Below, in pieces: positions 56,500 through 64,000 of a stretch of DNA of 64,000 bases. The DNA is from Nymphaea colorata (lineage: Eukaryota; Streptophyta; Magnoliopsida; Nymphaeales; Nymphaeaceae): positions 8,782,571 to 8,846,570 of the forward strand of contig NC_045151.1 of NCBI RefSeq assembly GCF_008831285.2, read 5' to 3'. The notes under the pieces are model-generated. The model ran no database searches. It worked only from the letters and a program-made list of their open reading frames with translations, and had not been told where the DNA came from. The position numbers were made by a program, and so were the translations under genes. Each line of letters opens with the position of its first letter. Position 1 is the first letter of the stretch.

Positions 56500-58790
56500 A
56501 CAGTTTCATTCCAACCGTGGAATGCTTGTATGAGTGCCTTTCTTCTTCAATATACATGATGTCCAGCAATAAAATGATCTTTTGAAAGGGTGGACTCCAA
56601 AAACTAGATATCCAAACTTTTTATGAAGATGTCTATTCATAAGGAAATATGGTTGAAGAGAAAGCAAATGAACAACAGGTGGGGAGAGATAGAGAGAGAG
56701 AGGGGGAGAAAGAGAGAGAGAGAGAGAGATGGTTACCTGAAAAGGGCTAGAAACTACTGCAAAAAAAGCAGACGACTAAGAATTCGTAACAAGAGAACGA
56801 GAGAAACACACTTTCCTTTCAGTTATCATTTAGTTGAGGGGACTTTTCATAAAAATGTGGATTAAGTATTGATTCAGCAACAATATAGACTGTCATGGGA
56901 GCTAATAAGAGAGGTAATAAATTTCATTTTAGCCATTTAAGGATATCTTGGTCCGTGAGATAATTTTTTTCTATTAAAAATGTGCTTTCTTGTAGTTAAT
57001 CCTTTTTTGTGTTTCTTTGGATAGATAAATCTAGTTTCAGAGAAATAGATGACCATATGTATTCCAAAATATGAGAACAACAAGAGTAGGATCAATGATC
57101 ACAAAAGAAAGTCTCCTCAAATGACTTTAATAAGCAAAACTGATGGTGATACAGTCTAATATATTAGAGGCATGATTTCTCAAAATGAAACAATACTAGA
57201 ACTTTTGTTAACCTTGATTATGATTTTAAAGTCCAAGTTGGACCCTCTACATATTCAGTTTCGAAGAATAAAAAAAATAACTATAAAAAAATATGATTTT
57301 AGGAAGTTGAGACAATAAAATATGTGATTAAAAAGTTGCTACTGCAATCGGAGAAGCTAACATTATATGTGAGATAGTAAGCCAACTGATTATATACTCA
57401 AAAAAGGATTTTTAGAGTGTGAAGTTGTTGGTCTTGAAAAAATATACAAACTAAACTATATCATTATCTTACCAAAAGGTGAAAAAGGTTGGGACCTTGT
57501 TTAGTTGTCCTTATTCTATGCAAAGGAAGATATTACTTGTGGACTAGCTTTTCTATTAATCACATAGGAAAAAAAATGATCAAATATTACTTGTAGCTTT
57601 TCTATTAATCACAGAGGAAAGAAAATTGATCACTTATTATTGGGGAAACTATACATTTTATGACAAAACATGAATATATTTGAAAAGTGCATGTGTGATC
57701 ATAGATTTTAGTAAAATAATAGAAAACATGCTCAAGTTTCAATTCAATTTTTTGTACTTAAGTGAACTTTTCAAAAAAAGGACTTGTTTGTTAATTTGTC
57801 ATTTTAATATAATAATAACACTTCTAAGTTAGTGAGAGAGAGAGAGATGTAAAATCAAAATTTGGGGTACTAGGGTTTCATTATAAATAAATCAAGGTTC
57901 TTTACTTTCCTTTGCTTTATGTATCTAAAACTATATGATATTTAACCATTTCCATCATTTTCTTTCTTCTTATAAAAGCACACATTTACTTCAAAATTTT
58001 CCTTTTTTCTTTATTTTTCTTTCCCTTCCCTAGTTAATCTATTGTTTTTCTTGTTTTTCATTTTTTAATTTCCTTTCTTTTTCCTCCATCCAAACATAGT
58101 GTTATTTTAGAAGAAAGTGGTTTCATGCTTTAAATGGGGGCAAAGCTAAAGACTTTGAGGTTTTAGGGAGCTTCTATTCATGGCAATCCTTTTGTAATTA
58201 ATTTGAGTTATGTGATTCAAATATATAATTTCTAAATGTTTTTATGGGTACACAACTTTTATGGAGCATTTTATATGTTTGACTCTAGAAGACGCAAGCT
58301 GGTATTTAGGAGAACCTATGAGCACCATGCGTGTTGCATCGTCCTGGAAATTCATATACTCTGTTAGTTGTGGTAAGTTTTATTTATTTTTTTGTCTTGT
58401 ACATTTTGTTTGGTTTTGTTATGGGAACTATGGAATCTCTGACTATATCATTGGTTTTGTAATGGAATTTGGAATATGAAGCCCAATTGGTCTTTGGAAT
58501 AGGAACTCAACCTCTTTGGCTTAATCAATCGAAGAACTCTAGATATAAACATGGTTTTGTAAAGGCATAGTTAAATCACTGAACATTCTGGCATCACCAT
58601 GCCATTTGATGTCACTATCCACACATATGGTTGACATTTAAAACATTATATTTTGCATATCCACTATGGCGCTAATTAAGAAGGCTCAAAATGCTCAACC
58701 ACTTGAACCCATGGCTCTAGAAAAGATGGTTCATAATCACGTTCGGACATATGTACCATATATGCATGATAGTGGTAGGGGTGCACTTTT
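56500..58790. other. Intergenic, no gene supported
   Basis: AT-rich, with GA microsatellites at 56689-56729 and 57833-57847. A 40-bp local repeat, CTTTTCTATTAATCACA(T/G)AGG, lies near 57549 and 57598. A short frame at 58261-58479 is not recognisable. Confidence 0.45.
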
Positions 58791-58799
58791 GACTATGTA

Positions 58800-59470
58800 A
58801 GAGGAATAATTAAAATCCATTGGAAGGGAGCTGAAAATAAAGGAATTGAAGAAGAGATTATTGAAAATGTGATGGTCAAAATATAGAGGATAGAAGAAGT
58901 GAGGGTGAGGAAGAGGAGATTGAAGAACTGGAGGTTGAAGAAGAGAAAAATGGAGAAAATAGAGTTAAGGGTAGAATAGTTGCAAATAGAAAAGAGAAGG
59001 GGGATGTATGGAATCTGAAACAAGAGAAAAGGAAAGAAGAGAAAACAAAAGTGAGAAAAGTGGAGGGACTGAAAACCAAAAGGAAAAAAGTGAAAGCTGA
59101 GAGGATAAACGATAGAGTTGAAAGGGCAGAAATAGAGGAGATGGAAACCAAGAAAAGAAAATAAAATATGATGAAACTCTAGAAGAGAAAAGAAGAAGCT
59201 AAGAGGATAGATGCTGACATCAAGAGGATAGAAAATTGAACTTTAAAGGAGAGGAAATAAAGCTAAGAAGTGAGAAGAGGACACTGAGAAGGGAGAGGTA
59301 GATGCGATGTAAACTGAAAGGAGAGAAGAAAGAGTTCTAGTGCAAGAATAAGAGGGTGTTAAGTAGATAGAAGAAAAGGAAGTTGAGAGAAATGAGATAA
59401 TAAAAGAGAGATATGGCGGGAGAAAAATCAAGAAAGAAGAAGACAAACTTGAGGACAAAACGATGGATCA
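58800..59470 (+). other. Purine-strand tract encoding Lys/Glu-rich frames
   Basis: About 670 bp with almost no pyrimidine runs on the plus strand, built from GAAGAAGAG, AGAGGATAGA and AAGAGGA words. Plus-frame reading gives broken Lys/Glu/Arg-rich strings with many stops. No repeat period is obvious. It is probably a degenerated minisatellite or a low-complexity coding relic. Confidence 0.4.
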
Positions 59471-59511
59471 AATAGAAAATGGACCCATCAAAAGTTTGCT
59501 AATGCTTTATA

Positions 59512-62500
59512 TGTAGCGTTTGGCAGTGGGGTGGGTCGAGTTGGATTAGGCTCCAGACCTGGATCCGAAGTCCATTGCATGATGAGGAGCCCGACGCTGG
59601 CTCTCCCTCTCTGTCTTCTTTCCTCTTATTGGTGCACGATGCAAAGAAGTAAGAGGCAGAAGAAGGGCAGCAGTGACGAAGGTGAAGGGTGGCGGTGACG
59701 CACATGTGAGTATGTCGGTCTCTCTCTGCCTCTTCTTTCTTCTTCCTCCCCCTCTCGCTGTTCTCTCTCTGTCTCCCCCTCATCATTTTCTGTCAGTCAC
59801 CCCCTGTGCCGAGTTCTCTCCCGCAAGCTCTCACACCCGCTCGAGTTCCTATCTCATCTTCAGTCTCCCTCTCTCTTGCCTTTCCCTACTTCCCCTGAGC
59901 CATGTCACCCCTTCCCGATCTTTCTCCCTCTCTGTTTTGAGTCTCCTCTCCTGCTAGCCACTCTTAGTTCTAGCATTCCTCACTCTCAGTGTCTCTCACT
60001 GTCACCTCTCTCACTCTCGACCGAGCATTCTCTTGCTGCACTCTCCTTCTCGTCTGTCTCTTTTTTTTTCCCACACCTGATTGTTTTCTCTCCCTAACCG
60101 TGCGTGTCCAAATCAGCTGAACCACCTCCTTCTCACGACCAGATGCCCTCTTCTAACGACAGACCTCTCTTTTCATCTCTCATCAGCTAATTCTCACTCT
60201 ATTTAGTGCTGTTTAATTGGATTGCAGCTTGAGGATGCGTCTTTCCCCTCATACCAGTGAGTTGAAAGCTTTGGAGGCGACGACAACAAACAATCTTTAG
60301 CTTTGGTGCTTAGTCGAGCACTTGAGGTGGCTGCAGGGAGCACTACAATAGTTTGAACTCTAACAGTGGAGTGAGCAAGGCCTAATCAAGCCTAAATTGT
60401 CTAATGTTTTCTATTAATGCATGTATAATTATTATTTAAGCATGCTAGATTCAAGATTGGATGATTAAGAATGCATGTTAGGGACTTTGCTATATTGGGA
60501 GGACTAGGACTATTTTGGAAGGACACAGATCTATGTGTATAATTATCTTTTTAACATGATAGGTTGATTTTTGAAGCAGTGAGAATGTATGGTAGACATT
60601 TGATGTTGTTGAGAAGGTTTAGAACCATTTTAGCGGAATTGTGACATATGCTTTTGTTGAGGTGTGTATTGCATTGCTTCTTGGGAAAGAGTATGTAAGA
60701 TGGGAAGCGTAATTACTGGAAAGACACCTCAGCCAAGAAAACAGGTGAGAAACACATTGATGATAGGTTGAGTCGAAGTTTTGAGTTTAATCGTTTGGTC
60801 ACAACCTCAAAGAGTTGGGAAGAAACCTATTAGATGGCTTTGTAGGCTGTTGCTACCTGTCGGCACCCTCTTGGGGTGATGAATGATGCTTCAATAATTA
60901 TATTTCTTAATTGTATAGATTGTAAAACAAAACGAGTAGAAAACTTACATTTGTAGGTACACTGGGCACGTCGAGTAAACCTTGAGCAACAAGATTCGAA
61001 GCTTGAGGAGATTTTGGGTATTTGGCAATGCGCGACAAGTATCGTGACATTCCAGGCAAATCCCTACCTGGGGCTAAATTTGGAGTGTGTCCTCTTCAGG
61101 ATCATTGGATCCTATGTTGTGTTTGGTTGATTGATGTGTGTTATAATGTGCTTATCTCCATATGAGTGTATGTGTCTGATGGAATAATTATGAGATTAGT
61201 TGAATGTTTTTAAATTACTACGTAAGGGCATGTGCACGCTAGCACTTATAACTGCTTAGGGCAGATTAGGCAAGGTATCGAGTCAAGTATCTCTTTGACC
61301 CCAATTGTGCATTAAAAATCATCTTAGACTAATAATTGAATAGAATAGGTACGAGCCAATCACTGATCGAGACTACTCTCCATGGTTCGGCTAAGTTTTC
61401 TCAGATGTGATTGATGTTTGATTGATGTGAATATTGCAATATGTTTCATATGTATTGTCATGAACAAGCTGCAATTGAATAAATTTGAAGGGTAGATGTA
61501 CCTGTAAAATTATGACAGCTATCTAAGTATATTGACTATGTGTATAGCCCTCATAGGGAGGTGTCTTGAGGTATCAGTGCACTCGCGAAGTGAACCAACC
61601 TCGTGTGCTAACCAGTTATTTTGTGAATGTGTTTTCTAAATGATAAATTAATAAAGAATAATAGATGAGAGGCCAGTGGGTTATGACAATGTGTTTGGGA
61701 GATGTCCCGCCCTCGCCACTGGTCTCGCCTGCTCGAAGTGCAAGCGGTGCAAGGCCACAAGATATCATTGTGTGATGTACTTGGAGCGTTGGGCACCCGC
61801 CTTCCCAACCTAGGTGTCTTAGGGAAGACTGAACAACTCTCCTTGGAATTCACACATCTAGAGATGATTGCTCTATCACTACAGTGTGAATGGATCTATA
61901 TTGTTTAGGGCTATCATAGTGGTTGTCTCCTGATTGTATGTTGTTTGTGGTGTGCACGTGCCTATGTTTGCACCCACATGAACTGTCAATTCACTGAAGC
62001 TAATATAAATGAAATGATTGTAAATGAAAAGAATGTGAATGAAGTGAATGTAAATGAAGTGAATCTAAACGATGTGAATATGCATGAAGTGTGTTAATTG
62101 TGGTAATTGAGTGGTCCCTACATGTTATGGAATATGTGAGGGGCTGCCATGACAAGTTATGTGAGTCCAAGCTACTATCATGATGTGATAGTGTTTATAT
62201 TTTTCATATATGTTACATCCCATATTTGAACCCTTACCTTAGAGAGTTAGGGATTTATCTGGTTTGTTGTCGTACTGCGAAGGCTAAACCTTCTGTTGTT
62301 TAGCTTTTCAGGTTTTGGCAGATTCGAAGCAGTAGGTTGATTCTCACATCCTACTGAAAAGATTTTGGGTCTATTGTAATATCAGCACATCATGTTTTGG
62401 TCTCAATGATATCTTGTTTTTGTTAGATATCAATGTTGTGGTTTTGGGACATTTTTTTGTCATGTGTTCGAGAAATATGAAGTGCTTTTATATGAACTGA

Positions 62501-62639
62501 ATTTTCTATATAATGAAATGTACGCCCCATTGTCTTTTGATGTGCATAGCTCCTTTTGAATCATTGTGTTGTCGCACCTCGACGTTTTATGTTTAACAAA
62601 AAAAAAATATTTGGAGGGTAAAAGGGTTGGGGTGTGACA
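59512..62639 (+). repeat. Dispersed repeat R1, copy 3 (most complete)
   Basis: Begins TGTAGCGTTTGGCAGTGG and ends GGTTGGGGTGTGACA. Its 5' third matches copy 2 (inverted) and its 3' third matches copy 1. TG/CA termini and the TGTGACA-type end are compatible with one very long gypsy LTR (about 3.1 kb) or a noncoding element. I see no flanking target duplication. The 59690-60100 portion is pyrimidine-rich, and frames there are not genes. Confidence 0.6.
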
Positions 62640-64000
62640 TTATATGAATGTAGGAAGTGATCCAAATATTTACACACAATGGTTTAATGATAAATATGTG
62701 AAATGATTCTGCATTGACTAAATTAATTAGCTTGTGGTATAGGCATTGCAAGGTACATAAGAGCTAGAAAATTAAAGGAGAGGTGAATGTCTACCTTTAG
62801 AGATATCAAAGCTATTTTAAGTTTCTTGTAATAATTTGATACTATTTCATACTTCACTTTACCATAATCTTATTATAATGTGACTTGTTACAAAATCAGA
62901 AAAGATGCTATTACCCTCGTGTGCCTTAAAGAAGTTGGGCTTGAAGTGCATGCTAAGGTACAAGTAATAAGTTCATAACCCTCCTACGCATCAGGTGTAC
63001 CCTTATTTCTAGCTTCCCTTAAGATGAATATTGTGCTGGCTTGGTTGGCAAAATTGACAAATGACTTGCCAATCAGAAGGTGGCTACACTTTCTTATGGA
63101 GGCAGACTCTGCATCCTCATTCATGTAGTCTTCCATACTGTACTTTTTGGAGATGGAAACCACGTTAAGTAATAAGTTCACTTTTTCCTCTCAACTCCTG
63201 TGGAGGTTAATGAATGAGTGTATTTGGATTGAAATCACACTATGTATGAGTATGATGGCTAATTGTTATTGGAAATTGTATTCTATGGATAAATTTGTTT
63301 TGGGATTTGCAAAGATTGGTATGGTCAATGACGTGAGTTGAAGTTGTGATACATGTATAGCTCATGTTTTGTGTTTATTGGGTAGCATAGTACTAGTGAA
63401 CATTGTTGTTATATGCACCTTATGTGGGTAATATATTTCATTAGTTATCTGTCATAGTTCAAAGATTCAACCTTATGTTAACATTTTATTTTAGGATCCA
63501 GCAAGCTGCCAATGTGAGTGTTCACTAGGCTGCATCCTTCAACATTGAAGTTTTCAATTTTTGTATTTGTAGTGTTGTACAAAGAAGATGTAAATAAGAT
63601 CATAATGTATATTTTGTATAAAGGTCTCTATCAGAGCAATTTGGAGAATTCTATATATTTGGGATTTCGCACTGGGGTCTTGTCTGGCCAGGCATCATGG
63701 ATTTATAAAGTTTAGATAATAATTTATTTTGTTACGCTTCTATTTGATTGTGTAGTGGTAAAAAATTCAAATCTCTTTTTTATGCTAGGTGAGTATAGAG
63801 TGTCGATATGTATGCCTCTATATGGAAAAAGTTCTTGGGTTGGTGTCTCAAGGATGAAGTGAGCATATAGCCAAGTTCTTCTCTCAAAATGCCTCTTTGA
63901 TTGGATGCTCACTCTTTCAATAGATTCCAGCCAGACCCGATGCCACATTAACAATATTTTCAAATGGTTTTCAAATCCAAAAACTTAATTTTAAAACCCA
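62640..64000. other. Right edge, no gene supported
   Basis: AT-rich sequence with only short frames. No transposon ends, RNA genes or coding signals were recognised up to the window end. Confidence 0.45.

Noticed and set aside
1-64000. CRISPR arrays, rRNA and tRNA genes, bacterial-type operons
   Set aside because: No regularly spaced direct repeats with unique spacers, and no rRNA or tRNA cores were seen by reading; tRNA-like words occur only as retrotransposon PBS sites.

Overview
This is a window of flowering-plant nuclear DNA. The evidence is spliced genes with GT-AG introns, a plant-type bHLH regulator, a DUF936-like fragment, and many plant LTR retrotransposons with PBS sequences matching initiator tRNA-Met. 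I cannot name the species. Only two host genes look intact, both on the minus strand: a bHLH transcription factor (25967-26970) and a six-exon short-chain dehydrogenase/reductase (33921-40212). The rest is mobile DNA and intergenic sequence.

Layout. 1-640: purine-rich edge and a possible unrecognised coding relic. 644-5536: Ty1/copia element A (minus, TSD ATATG), decayed. 5542-9623: intergenic, ending in a pyrimidine-rich tract. 9624-16282: copia element B (plus, TSD CCTTA), the least decayed; its single gag-pol frame is broken only by two TGA codons. 16722-22477: copia element C (plus, TSD TCCTC), frameshifted, with a tandem-repeat leader and a 5' LTR that has lost its TATA box. B and C lie 440 bp apart in the same pyrimidine tract. 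22483-25126: intergenic with a MITE. 25127-25323: a long foldback. 25967-27400: bHLH gene and its upstream region. 27.4-33.9 kb: intergenic with tandem duplications and small transposons. 33.9-40.2 kb: SDR gene, whose introns hold a PIF/Harbinger-like MITE, a 626-bp hAT-type element and local duplications.

40.5-62.6 kb is a repeat graveyard. It holds a Ty3/gypsy LTR plus gag (40536-41965), a Mutator-type transposase relic (43.4-45.6 kb), and a PIF/Harbinger-like element carrying a DUF936 gene fragment (47107-53264). A second gypsy element (48457-53253, TSD CAAAT) has inserted into that element. An inverted gypsy pol fragment follows (53980-55250). Three copies of a large dispersed repeat, called R1 here, are also present (41966-42893, about 55410-56490 inverted, 59512-62639). 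62640-64000 has nothing I can assign.

I see no operon-like or defence-like system. The most informative observations are nested or structured ones: the captured DUF936 fragment, the hAT element with GTATCG subterminal arrays in the SDR intron, the 53-bp-arm hairpin downstream of the bHLH gene, and the probable GC-AG intron in the bHLH gene. Exon boundaries and element edges were read by eye from the sequence.
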